From: a virus
Length of the DNA: 64,000 nt
Reading direction: 5' to 3' (one strand)
IMG/VR virus record: IMGVR_UViG_3300008108_000109
Location: 1 to 64,000 of that record
Of the stretch, positions 29,250-37,934 are shown one piece after another. The position numbers and the translations under genes were made by a program. Position 1 is the stretch's first letter; the number at the start of each line of letters is the position of its first letter. The notes beneath the pieces are model-generated. The model made no database searches, was not told where the DNA came from, and saw only the letters and a program-made list of their open reading frames with translations.

Positions 29250-30233
29250 ATGTTTGATCATTTTTATCACCAAATTTTTAGAAAGACTGTTATAGCTTTT
29301 GGGACACTATTTAATAATATAACAATTAAAAGAGAAGGAAGTGAACCAGCGGAGATTATTCAGGTTCCTCTTGCTTATGGTCCAACTCAAAAGTTTTTGG
29401 CAAGAATTGAACAAGAACCAGATTTGAACAAACCAGTTCAAATTAGTTTGCCAAGAATGTCATTTGAGTTTACTGGAATATCATATGACAATTCTAGAAA
29501 ACTGGCAGCTACACAAGCATTTACAACTAGTTTAAAATCCGATGGCAAGGAAATACGTAAAATGTATTTCCCAGTTCCATACAATATGGATTTTGAACTG
29601 TCCATCATGACACTTTTGAATGATGATGCGTTACAAATAATTGAACAAATTTTGCCATACTTCCAACCAAATTTTACATTGAGTATTGACCTTGTAGAAA
29701 CTATCGGTGAAAAGAGAGATATACCTATAAATTTAGAATCAGTATCTTTTCAAGATAATTATGATGGTGATTATACTTCAAGGCGTGTACTTATCTACAC
29801 ATTAAAATTTGTAGCTAAAACTTACTTGTTTGGACCAGTTCCAGATTCCTCAAAAGATATTATCAAAAAAGTTTCTATTGGTCTTGCTGGTGGAGAGTAC
29901 AGTACTACAGCAACAAGAGGTTTAATTTATAAAGAACCAATAGCAACAAAGAGTTACAGTGGTAATATAGTTACAAACTTAGCAACTGACATTGCAGATA
30001 ATATTTCTGTTATTGTTGTTAATGATGCAAGCAATATTCCTGCAAAATCATATATTACTATAGATGATGAAACATTATATGTAAATTCTAAAGAAGATAA
30101 TACATTATATGTTGATAGGGGAGCATATAAAACAAATAATGTAGAGCACGTTGGTGGCAGTCCAGTTGCTTTAATTACTACGGCAGATAATGCGTTAATT
30201 ATAGCTGGTGATGATTTTGGATTTAATGGATGA
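29250..30233 (+). CDS. 15: Tail sheath stabiliser / tail terminator gp15
   Basis: 327 residues; T4 gp15 is 272. The start, FDHFYHQIFRKTVIAFGTLFNNI, and the VPLAYGPTQKFLARIEQEP segment (about residue 40-58) are hallmarks of gp15, a hexameric ring that caps the tail and binds the neck. The ISLPRMSFEFTGISYDNSRKL motif follows at about residue 64. The C-terminal 60 residues (DDETLYVNSKEDNTLYVDRG) look like an added domain not present in T4. The last bases overlap the start of gp16. Confidence 0.9.
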   Translation: MFDHFYHQIFRKTVIAFGTLFNNITIKREGSEPAEIIQVPLAYGPTQKFLARIEQEPDLNKPVQISLPRMSFEFTGISYDNSRKLAATQAFTTSLKSDGKEIRKMYFPVPYNMDFELSIMTLLNDDALQIIEQILPYFQPNFTLSIDLVETIGEKRDIPINLESVSFQDNYDGDYTSRRVLIYTLKFVAKTYLFGPVPDSSKDIIKKVSIGLAGGEYSTTATRGLIYKEPIATKSYSGNIVTNLATDIADNISVIVVNDASNIPAKSYITIDDETLYVNSKEDNTLYVDRGAYKTNNVEHVGGSPVALITTADNALIIAGDDFGFNG

Positions 30234-30670
30234 TATCTATGAAGGACAAATTTGAAGACTTAAATGATACTTTTGATGTAGAATCAAAGATTATCAAAAA
30301 AGAAACAACTCAAATATCAAAAGATGTAAAAAGTGATGATTTTGATGTGACTAAAGATTATGAGTATACAAGAGGTAACTTATATTCAATTATAGAAAAG
30401 GGTCAAGAAGCATTAGATAGTGCTTTAGAACTGGCAATAGATGGTGGTCAACCACGAGCATATGAAGTTGTTGGGCAGTTAATTAAAAACGTAGCAGACG
30501 CAACAGATAAACTCTTGGATTTACAAAAGAAGTTAAAAGATTTAGATGATAATAATTCTAAAAGAGGAAATACTACAAACGTTACCAATAATTCTGTATT
30601 TTTTGGATCGACAGATGAATTGTCTAAATTTTTAAAAAAACAAAAGGGAAATCTTGAGGGAGATAAATAG
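30230..30670 (+). CDS. 16: Terminase small subunit gp16
   Basis: 146 residues (T4 gp16 is 164), overlapping the gp15 stop by four bases. The first Met at 30230 and a second at 30239 are both possible. The central helical part (YSIIEKGQEALDSALELAIDGGQPRAYEVVGQLIKNVADAT, about residue 51-92) is the conserved oligomerisation core, followed by a coiled coil (LLDLQKKLKDLDD). The small terminase recognises phage DNA and stimulates the gp17 motor. In T4, gp16 directly precedes gp17; here one extra gene lies between them. Confidence 0.85.
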   Translation: MISMKDKFEDLNDTFDVESKIIKKETTQISKDVKSDDFDVTKDYEYTRGNLYSIIEKGQEALDSALELAIDGGQPRAYEVVGQLIKNVADATDKLLDLQKKLKDLDDNNSKRGNTTNVTNNSVFFGSTDELSKFLKKQKGNLEGDK

Positions 30671-30689
30671 AAAAAAGTGTTTTCTAATA

Positions 30690-32480
30690 ATGTCTAGTTT
30701 CGATATCAATCCCCAACAACACAAGCAATCAAATCGTGCTGCGAAGGTAAGAAATCTTGCTAAACGAGGTGCTACTGAGGGAGAACGTGCGGCAGCACAA
30801 AGAAAGACAACAGGACCAAGTATGCCTCTGGTAAAAAAAGGAGATACTGCAATTAGAAACGTGAACGCAGGGTATGAACCATCTTTGGTTAATAAGATAT
30901 TAGATGAGAATGGATGTGGATGTGATGAACCTAAATGTAATAATACACCATCTGGAAAAAAATGTCCAATGCACGGTATGAAAGATTGTTCTGTTAAAGA
31001 AGAGAAAGATCCAAAAGGTCCTGTTAAAAAATATAAGTCACCAAAAGAAATTGCAGACAAGCATGGTGTTTCACTTGAGTCAATTAAAAAGCAACTTGAA
31101 ATGGGAATTAAAGTAGAAGGAGAGCACACTTCAAGCAAAACTGCAGCAAGAATCACTGCATTACAGCATTTGGATGAAGTTCCAAATTACTATACTAAAC
31201 TTAAAAAAGTTGAGAAAAAAACAACCTCAGAAGGTGTAAGTATTGAGGATATGTTTGGTAATAAATTTGTTGAATTTATTGACTTAATTAGACCAGAAGA
31301 CGTTCTTGATGAGAAAAAACAAAAGGGATTATGGGATAGAATCCATGATCGTGACCGTAAAGGATTGCCAAATAAAAAACCAGGAGAAAAAGGTTATCCA
31401 AAAACTTTGAACATTGAAAATCATATTGATATTGCTATGGGTAAAGAATTGGATGATGAGGGATCAATGATTCTCAATCAATTAGAACAACTTGAAATGC
31501 ATTGTAAGAGAATGAGAGAGATTGTTAAAGATCCAAAAATGCAAGTTCCTGCATGGGTCCAATCTAAAGTGACTCTTGCAACTGATTATATGGATGCAGT
31601 TGCAAATTATATGTCAGGTAAGAATGAAGAATATGAAATTGATGAGGCAAAAATTCCCGTAACTCGTCAAGCAGGTGACTTTAGATATTCTGGAAAGACT
31701 GGTGAAGAAAAAGCAGAAAGAAGAGCAAAGGTTTTAAGTAATTCACCAGATCCTAAAAAGCGTAGACAAGCAAATACAATTCGCAGCAAGATCAAAACAG
31801 TAGCAGATCGTGATACTGCCCGAGCAAGTTCTGATGCAAGACAAAAACTTTATCGTGGACAACAAAGAAGAGCAAATGATCTTGCAAAACAGTTGATGAA
31901 TAAAGAGGAAACTCAAGTTGCAGAAGCAACTAGATTGCCTGCAGAATATGGTAATTTATTGATGGTTTCTGTTATGTGGAGAGCGACTTCACAACAAATT
32001 ACTATGTTCTTCCCTCAGGCAAAAATGCCATCTAGAAAAGAAGTAGAGATTGAAATTCAAAAAGTTTATCCTGGTGGTAAGGTAATTTCTTTTATCAGAA
32101 CAGATTTACCAAGTAATCAATTTCCAGTAATTAGAGTTGGTTCTCAAGGTGGCAATTATGGAAAGATTGGTCCAAATAAAAATTATGTAAAACCAATGGG
32201 TGAAGAAGTTGAGATTGATGAGGATTGGCAATCAGTAAATCGTAAAGATAAAACTGATGGTTTAAGTCAAAAGGCAGTTAATGCATATCGTCGTGAAAAT
32301 CCAGGATCAAAATTACAGACGGCAGTAACCGAAAAAAAGCCTAAAGGCAAAAGAGCGAAGCGTCGCTCTTCGTTTTGCAGCAGAATGAAAGGTATGAAAG
32401 ATAAACTGACTTCTAAGGAAACTTCCCGAGATCCAGATTCAAGAATTAATAGAGCACTACGTCGTTGGAATTGTAACTAA
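30690..32480 (+). CDS. Mosaic accessory protein with Cys cluster, DUF5661-like and DUF6321-like parts
   Basis: 596 residues from the ATG at 30690. The frame reaches 30654 but that start lies inside gp16, so 30690 is preferred. Parts in order: a basic N-terminus; a Cys/His cluster (NGCGCDEPKC, KKCPMHGMKDC, about residue 74-100) that could bind zinc; a segment matching what I recall as DUF5661 (SPKEIADKHGVSLESIKKQL, about residue 116-178); a helical block (HIDIAMGKELDDEG); two repeats of a V-E-x-x-E-I-D-E type linker; an LLMVSVMWRATSQQITMFFP domain (about residue 425-500); and a C-terminal basic block (SFCSRMKGMKDKLTS, about residue 561-596) like DUF6321. It sits between terminase subunits. I cannot assign a function; it could be a packaged or head-associated protein. 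Confidence 0.75.
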   Translation: MSSFDINPQQHKQSNRAAKVRNLAKRGATEGERAAAQRKTTGPSMPLVKKGDTAIRNVNAGYEPSLVNKILDENGCGCDEPKCNNTPSGKKCPMHGMKDCSVKEEKDPKGPVKKYKSPKEIADKHGVSLESIKKQLEMGIKVEGEHTSSKTAARITALQHLDEVPNYYTKLKKVEKKTTSEGVSIEDMFGNKFVEFIDLIRPEDVLDEKKQKGLWDRIHDRDRKGLPNKKPGEKGYPKTLNIENHIDIAMGKELDDEGSMILNQLEQLEMHCKRMREIVKDPKMQVPAWVQSKVTLATDYMDAVANYMSGKNEEYEIDEAKIPVTRQAGDFRYSGKTGEEKAERRAKVLSNSPDPKKRRQANTIRSKIKTVADRDTARASSDARQKLYRGQQRRANDLAKQLMNKEETQVAEATRLPAEYGNLLMVSVMWRATSQQITMFFPQAKMPSRKEVEIEIQKVYPGGKVISFIRTDLPSNQFPVIRVGSQGGNYGKIGPNKNYVKPMGEEVEIDEDWQSVNRKDKTDGLSQKAVNAYRRENPGSKLQTAVTEKKPKGKRAKRRSSFCSRMKGMKDKLTSKETSRDPDSRINRALRRWNCN

Positions 32481-32499
32481 TACTTAAAGGTTTTACATT

Positions 32500-34149
32500 A
32501 TGGCAGTTGATCATTATCTTGGTAATCCATTATTAAAAAAAGCAAATACTTCTCAAGGGTTTACCGAAGAGCAAGTTATTGAATTTGCAAAGTGTATAGA
32601 CGATCCAGTTTATTTTGCACGGAACTATATTAATATTGTTACTCTTGACCACGGATTGCAGACATTTAATCCGTATCCATTCCAAGAAACAATGCTTGAT
32701 CGATTTCATAATAATCGATTTAATATTTGCAAACTTCCTAGACAGTCTGGAAAATCAACAATTGTTGTTTCATATCTTTTACACTACGCAATTTTTAATG
32801 ATAATGTAAATATTGCAATTCTCGCTAACAAAGCGTCTACAGCAAAAGATCTGTTAGATAGATTGCAGACGGCATATGAAAATTTACCTCGTTGGTTGCA
32901 ACAAGGCGTTTTAACCTGGAATAAAGCGTCCCTTGAATTAGAAAACGGATCTAAAATTATTGCGGCGTCAACATCTGCATCTGCAGTTCGTGGTGGATCC
33001 TATAACATCATCTTTTTGGACGAATTTGCATTCGTTGCTAATCACATTGCAGATCAGTTCTTTAGTTCAGTATATCCTACAATTTCATCAGGTAAAAATA
33101 CAAAAGTTATAATTGTTTCTACCCCACACGGTATGAATCATTTTTATAAACTTTGGCATGATGCTGAGAGGGGTAAAAATGAATATATTCCAACTGAAGT
33201 TCATTGGAGCGATGTTCCTGGAAGAGATGATGCCTGGAAAAAGCAAACTATAGCAAACACGTCTGAACAACAATTTAGAGTTGAGTTTGAATGTGAATTT
33301 TTAGGATCTGTTGATACATTAATTAGTCCAAGCAAATTAAGAACTTTAGTTTATGAATCTCCAGCAATTAGTAATCAAGGATTAGATGTATTTGAAGAGG
33401 TAAAAGATGAGCATAATTATGTAATAACAGTAGACGTTGCTAGAGGAGTTGGAAATGATTACTCAGCATTTACTGTAATTGACATAACTCAATTCCCACA
33501 TAATTTAGTCGCAAAATATAGAAACAATGAAATAAAACCAATGCTCTTTCCTAGCATTATTCATGAAGTAGCAAAAAATTATAATGATGCTTATATTTTG
33601 TGTGAAGTTAATGATGTCGGAGATCAAGTTGCAAGTATTTTACAATATGATTTAGAGTATAACAATCTTCTCATGTGTTCAATGAGAGGTAGAGCTGGAC
33701 AAATTGTTGGGCAAGGTTTTTCTGGAAAGAAAACTCAATTGGGAGTTAAGATGTCCAAAACAGTTAAAAAAGTAGGATGTCTAAATTTAAAAACTTTGAT
33801 AGAAGATAGTAAAGTTATATTTAAAGACTACGACATTATCAGTGAATTAACAACTTTTATTCAAAAATCAAATTCATTTGAAGCTGAAGATGGTTGTAAT
33901 GATGATTTGGCTATGTGTTTGGTAATTTATGCTTGGTTAGTTGTTCAAGATTATTTTAAAGAACTAACAGACCAAGATGTAAGAAAAAGATTATATGAAG
34001 AACAAAAAAATCAAATAGAGCAAGATATGGCACCATTTGGATTTATTGAAGATGGCATGGGAGATAACTCTAGTTTTGTAGACTCTACTGGAGACCGATG
34101 GTATACAGATGAATATGGTGATATGGCATACATGTGGGAGTTTAGATAA
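32500..34149 (+). CDS. 17: Terminase large subunit gp17
   Basis: 549 residues (T4 gp17 is 610). The N-terminal ATPase has a Walker A RQSGKS (residues 81-86) and Walker B IIFLDE (D174, E175). The C-terminal RNase H-like nuclease has VDVARG (D312), a CEVNDVGD strand (about residue 368-375) and CNDDLA (D468, D469), giving the usual acidic metal site. gp17 drives DNA packaging and cuts the concatemer. The gene ends by overlapping the next ATG (last A of the stop), so the small zinc protein downstream is translationally coupled. Confidence 0.93.
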   Translation: MAVDHYLGNPLLKKANTSQGFTEEQVIEFAKCIDDPVYFARNYINIVTLDHGLQTFNPYPFQETMLDRFHNNRFNICKLPRQSGKSTIVVSYLLHYAIFNDNVNIAILANKASTAKDLLDRLQTAYENLPRWLQQGVLTWNKASLELENGSKIIAASTSASAVRGGSYNIIFLDEFAFVANHIADQFFSSVYPTISSGKNTKVIIVSTPHGMNHFYKLWHDAERGKNEYIPTEVHWSDVPGRDDAWKKQTIANTSEQQFRVEFECEFLGSVDTLISPSKLRTLVYESPAISNQGLDVFEEVKDEHNYVITVDVARGVGNDYSAFTVIDITQFPHNLVAKYRNNEIKPMLFPSIIHEVAKNYNDAYILCEVNDVGDQVASILQYDLEYNNLLMCSMRGRAGQIVGQGFSGKKTQLGVKMSKTVKKVGCLNLKTLIEDSKVIFKDYDIISELTTFIQKSNSFEAEDGCNDDLAMCLVIYAWLVVQDYFKELTDQDVRKRLYEEQKNQIEQDMAPFGFIEDGMGDNSSFVDSTGDRWYTDEYGDMAYMWEFR

Positions 34150-34379
34150 TGGAATTAGACAAGCAAATAAAGTTTGGTCATTTATTGCTTGTAGATAGAA
34201 GATGCAGAGTATGTGGAGAAACTAAAAATTTAATTGATGGATTTTATAGAACTCGCAAAAAGAGAGGAGTTGTTGCATCATCATATTCATATGAATGTAA
34301 GGAATGCACTATTAAAAGGATTGTTGAATCTAGAAAAAATACACCGAAAGTAAAAGAATGGGAATATCCAGACTGGTAA
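34149..34379 (+). CDS. Small zinc-ribbon protein after gp17
   Basis: 76 residues with two CxxC pairs (CRVCGETK at about residue 19-26, CKECTIKR at about residue 50-57) separated by 31 residues, including the FYRTRKKRG basic loop. This is the pattern of a four-cysteine zinc ribbon, like the zinc-binding half of some HNH endonucleases. No HNH catalytic histidine pair is visible, so nuclease activity is not claimed. It starts on the gp17 stop codon. Related small zinc proteins near gp17 occur in marine T4-like phages; a packaging role is inference. Confidence 0.7.
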   Translation: MELDKQIKFGHLLLVDRRCRVCGETKNLIDGFYRTRKKRGVVASSYSYECKECTIKRIVESRKNTPKVKEWEYPDW

Positions 34380-34420
34380 ACGGTGTTCACCATCACTTTC
34401 CCCCACGTAAATAGATATTT

Positions 34421-34429
34421 TAATAAATA
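34421..34429 (+). promoter_or_regulatory. Late promoter box TAATAAATA before gp18
   Basis: TAATAAATA lies 37 bases before the gp18 ATG, which also has an AAGGAG ribosome binding site. A second weaker GTAAATAG lies at 34407-34414. Confidence 0.6.
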
Positions 34430-34466
34430 TTTTCAGATAAACTGAGACTTTTAAGGAGAATTATCC

Positions 34467-37262
34467 ATGGCGACTCCTCAATTATCTCCTGGTGTACTGA
34501 CTAGAGAGGTTGATTTAACCGTAGGAAGAGCTGAAAACGTATTAGATAATATTGGAGGTATTGCAGGACCCTTTGAAATTGGTCCAGTAAACGAACCAAT
34601 TACTGTTGCTACGGAACAGGAACTAATTAACAATTTCGGTGGTCCAAAGACACCAGACAACCAATACGAATATTGGATGAGCGCATCATCCTATCTGTCA
34701 TACGGCGGCGTTTTAAAAGTTGTCAGAACAGATGGTGCTAACTTAGCAAACGCTAACTGTGGAGTAGGTACTACTTCAGTATCTGGAACTAAAATTAAAA
34801 ACTTCGATGACTACAATGCAAATTTTGTAGATACTGCATCGAATTTCTATTATGCGGCAAAAAACCCAGGAGTCTGGGCAAATGGTTTAAAAGTTTGTTA
34901 TATTGATGATTTTGGTGATCAAATTTTAGGTATTGCCACAACTTCAGCAACATCACTTGGAGCAGCAGTTGGATATGGTGTTACAGTTGATATTAGTGGA
35001 AAAACTATACCAGGAATAGGTTTAACAGAAACTTTCCAAGGTTATCTAAAAGGTGTAATTACTCAAGTTATTGATGGACCAGAAACTGGTACTAGTGCAT
35101 TAGTTGTTAAAATTCACTCCAGAGTTTCTACAGGTGGAACACAGCCAGGAAGACACTATTATACTAAATATTCCCCAAATAGTGAGTTTTCTTCTTTCTT
35201 AAAGGATCAAAGAGTTTCTATTATTGACAATAATGGTGATGTTGCTTCTCCAGTAGATTCCATTGCAAGTGTTGGAGTTACTTCTTCAACTGCAATTAAT
35301 GGGCAGCAACTTGCAAGTTATGCTGGAGTTGGTGGAACTACTGCTGGTTCTGGATCTGGCGCAACCTTTACAATTACCAGAAATAATACTGACGGTAACG
35401 TTGCTACTGCAACTATTGTAAATGCGGGATTAGGTTATACTGTTGGAGATACAATCTCAATCGCTGGTACTTCAGTTGGTGGATACAACCTGTCTCAAGG
35501 TGTGATTAATACAATCGGTCTGACAACTGCTGCTGTTGTTGCTCCAGCATCAAATGGAGTTTACATCGCTGTTGCTGGCGTAAGCACAGTGGGATCAGGA
35601 GTATCATTTAATGTTTATAGAAATGCATCTGGTGGAATTGGAACAGTAACGATGGTAAATCCAGGTGCTGGATATAATAATGGAACTGTTGTTACAATTC
35701 CTGGTGCTTCTATTGGTGGTGTTACTCCTGGAGATAATGCAACACTAACAGTCTCTGCACTGAGAAATGATCAAGTCGTATTAACTGTAACTAGTAGCAA
35801 CTCAAGAATTCTTCTTGGTGGTGTTGATGATTGGTATGATGCACAAACACTAAACCTGAATAACTCAACGGTATTTTGGAGAACACTTGCACCTAAACCA
35901 GGAACTTCTAATTACGTTGCTGAGCGTGGTGGATACAATGATGAAATGCATGTCGTTGTTGTTGACGATGATGGCAAGCTAACAGGAATTAAAGGAAATA
36001 TCCTTGAAAAGCACCTGTTTATGTCAAAAGCCAAAGATACAGTATCCCAAGTTAATTCACCACAAAAGATGTGGTACAAAAATTACTTGGCAAATTATTC
36101 AAATTATTTGTATGCTGGTGCAAACCAATCTACACAAAATGATCTTACTTGGAATACTTTCCCAACAACAACCACATTTACATTAGCAGCAAGTGCAGGT
36201 CCTTATGGATTTGCAGATCGTCCAACAACATTTGCAACACCATCTGGTATTAACCAAATTTGGGATCGGGATGCTAAAGACGCCTCATTCTCTTCTATTG
36301 GTGCAGTCACTTATGACCTTGGAAATGGTAAAAATTATACCGCCCAAGGAAATTTGAAATCAACTCTTGGTGATATTATTGAATCATATGAACTATTCAA
36401 TAATAAAGAAGATATTGCTGTTGATTATTTGATTATGGGTCCAGGACTAGATTCATTATCAGATTCTCAAGCAAAAGCAAATAAACTAATCTCGATTGCA
36501 GACGGAAGAAAAGATTGTATTGCCGTACTTTCTCCACACAGAGCTTCTGTAGTTGATTTGTCAAATCCTGTAATACAAACTAATAATATTATTGAATTCT
36601 TTGGTCCACTCCAATCTTCATCTTATGCAGTATTTGATAGTGGATATAAGTATACCTACGATAGATTTAACAATCTATTCAGATATATTCCTTGCAATCC
36701 AGATATTGCTGGATTAATGGCAAGAACAAATCTTATTGCTTACCCATGGTTCTCACCAGCAGGACAACAAAGAGGAGTTCTAAAGAATGCAATTAAACTA
36801 GCATATAATCCAAATAAAACACAAAGAGACTCCTTGTATTCTGCAAGAATCAACTCTATTGTAAATCAATCTGGAGCGGGAGTACTTCTCTTTGGTGATA
36901 AGACAGCACTAGCATATGCTTCTGCTTTTGATAGAATTAACGTTCGTAGATTATTCCTAACAGTAGAGCAAGCACTTGAAAGAGCTGCAGAAGCACAACT
37001 GTTTGAATTTAACGATCAAATTACAAGATCTAACTTTGTAAACATCGTTGAACCATATTTACGTGATATCCAAGCAAAGCGTGGTATTTATGATTACCTT
37101 GTGATTTGTGATGAGACCAATAATACACCTGATGTTATTGACAACAATGAATTTAGAGCTGACATCTTCCTGAAGCCTGCCAAATCAATTAACTATATCA
37201 CTCTAACATTTGTTGCGACTAGAACTGGCATCAGCTTTGAAGAAGTCGCTGGTAGAGTTTAA
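34467..37262 (+). CDS. 18: Tail sheath protein gp18
   Basis: 931 residues; T4 gp18 is 659. The N-terminus (LSPGVLTREVDLT, IAGPFEIGPVNEPITV) and the C-terminal 250 residues (YPWFSPAGQQRGVLKNAIKLAYNP, VEQALERAAEAQLFEFND, LKPAKSINYITLTFVATRTG) are classical contractile sheath sequences. The central region, about residue 267-440, is an insertion containing two tandem GxGY modules (NAGLGYTVGD, NPGAGYNNGT) and an SGSGATFTI / GSGVSFNVY pair. It explains the extra length and probably projects from the sheath surface. The gene is expected to be strongly expressed: it has its own late box and a good Shine-Dalgarno. Confidence 0.93.
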   Translation: MATPQLSPGVLTREVDLTVGRAENVLDNIGGIAGPFEIGPVNEPITVATEQELINNFGGPKTPDNQYEYWMSASSYLSYGGVLKVVRTDGANLANANCGVGTTSVSGTKIKNFDDYNANFVDTASNFYYAAKNPGVWANGLKVCYIDDFGDQILGIATTSATSLGAAVGYGVTVDISGKTIPGIGLTETFQGYLKGVITQVIDGPETGTSALVVKIHSRVSTGGTQPGRHYYTKYSPNSEFSSFLKDQRVSIIDNNGDVASPVDSIASVGVTSSTAINGQQLASYAGVGGTTAGSGSGATFTITRNNTDGNVATATIVNAGLGYTVGDTISIAGTSVGGYNLSQGVINTIGLTTAAVVAPASNGVYIAVAGVSTVGSGVSFNVYRNASGGIGTVTMVNPGAGYNNGTVVTIPGASIGGVTPGDNATLTVSALRNDQVVLTVTSSNSRILLGGVDDWYDAQTLNLNNSTVFWRTLAPKPGTSNYVAERGGYNDEMHVVVVDDDGKLTGIKGNILEKHLFMSKAKDTVSQVNSPQKMWYKNYLANYSNYLYAGANQSTQNDLTWNTFPTTTTFTLAASAGPYGFADRPTTFATPSGINQIWDRDAKDASFSSIGAVTYDLGNGKNYTAQGNLKSTLGDIIESYELFNNKEDIAVDYLIMGPGLDSLSDSQAKANKLISIADGRKDCIAVLSPHRASVVDLSNPVIQTNNIIEFFGPLQSSSYAVFDSGYKYTYDRFNNLFRYIPCNPDIAGLMARTNLIAYPWFSPAGQQRGVLKNAIKLAYNPNKTQRDSLYSARINSIVNQSGAGVLLFGDKTALAYASAFDRINVRRLFLTVEQALERAAEAQLFEFNDQITRSNFVNIVEPYLRDIQAKRGIYDYLVICDETNNTPDVIDNNEFRADIFLKPAKSINYITLTFVATRTGISFEEVAGRV

Positions 37263-37273
37263 GCTACTAGATG

Positions 37274-37281
37274 ATTAAATA
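37274..37281 (+). promoter_or_regulatory. Late promoter box ATTAAATA before gp19
   Basis: ATTAAATA is followed five bases later by an AGGAGG ribosome binding site and by the gp19 ATG at 37301. It deviates from TATAAATA at the first bases, so confidence is lower than for the other boxes. Confidence 0.4.
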
Positions 37282-37300
37282 AACAGGAGGAACCCTAACA

Positions 37301-37900
37301 ATGCCAAGAGCAATTAGAACTATCACCGACTTTAAAGCAAAACTTCAAGGCGGTGCAGCAAGACCAAACCTATTTGAAGTTAGTATTCCACGTTTTCCAG
37401 CTAGCGTAGCTGGTTGGGATGATGAAACTTTTAACTTCTTATGTAAAGCAGCCGCTCTACCAGCATCTAACGTTGCTTCAATTGATGTTCCATTTAGAGG
37501 AAGAATTCTTAAAGTTGCTGGTGACAGAACATTTGATGTTTGGACAGTCACCATTATTAATGATGAAGACTTTAAGCTGAGAACATCATTTGAACAGTGG
37601 ATGAACCAAATCAGCAAAATGAATAATGCAACTGGTGCAACTAACCCAGCATCATATATGGTTGATGCATATGTTCATCAATTAGGTAGAGGTGAGACTA
37701 GGTTCTCAAGAAGTAACACATCTGCAACAACAAACACCCCACTGAGATCTTACAGATTCTACGATATCTTCCCAACAAACGTATCTCAAATTGATCTTTC
37801 ATACGATACTTCAGATACGATTGAAGAGTATACCGTTGATTTCCAGGTTCAATGGTGGCAGGCACAAGGAGATGACCAAACTGGCGCTGCTATTGTATAA
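37301..37900 (+). CDS. 19: Tail tube protein gp19
   Basis: 199 residues; T4 gp19 is 163. The N-terminal PRAIRTITDFKAKLQGGAARPNLFEV and the KAAALPASNVASIDVPFRGR motif (about residue 50-69) are diagnostic of T4-like tube proteins. The TIEEYTVDFQVQWWQ strand near the C-terminus forms part of the tube beta barrel. The protein builds the hexameric inner tube within the gp18 sheath. An AGGAGG ribosome binding site precedes it, and a late box for gp20 overlaps its stop. Confidence 0.92.
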   Translation: MPRAIRTITDFKAKLQGGAARPNLFEVSIPRFPASVAGWDDETFNFLCKAAALPASNVASIDVPFRGRILKVAGDRTFDVWTVTIINDEDFKLRTSFEQWMNQISKMNNATGATNPASYMVDAYVHQLGRGETRFSRSNTSATTNTPLRSYRFYDIFPTNVSQIDLSYDTSDTIEEYTVDFQVQWWQAQGDDQTGAAIV

Positions 37901-37906
37901 TAAATA
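37898..37906 (+). promoter_or_regulatory. Late promoter box TAATAAATA before gp20
   Basis: TAATAAATA overlaps the gp19 stop codon and lies 28 bases before the gp20 ATG, the same arrangement as before gp8. Confidence 0.6.
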
Positions 37907-37934
37907 GTAGAACAGTTTAAATCACTCACTTATA

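Noticed and set aside
30632-31156. 174-codon minus-strand frame at the gp16 end
   Set aside because: It is antisense to gp16 and the mosaic protein and has no supporting features.
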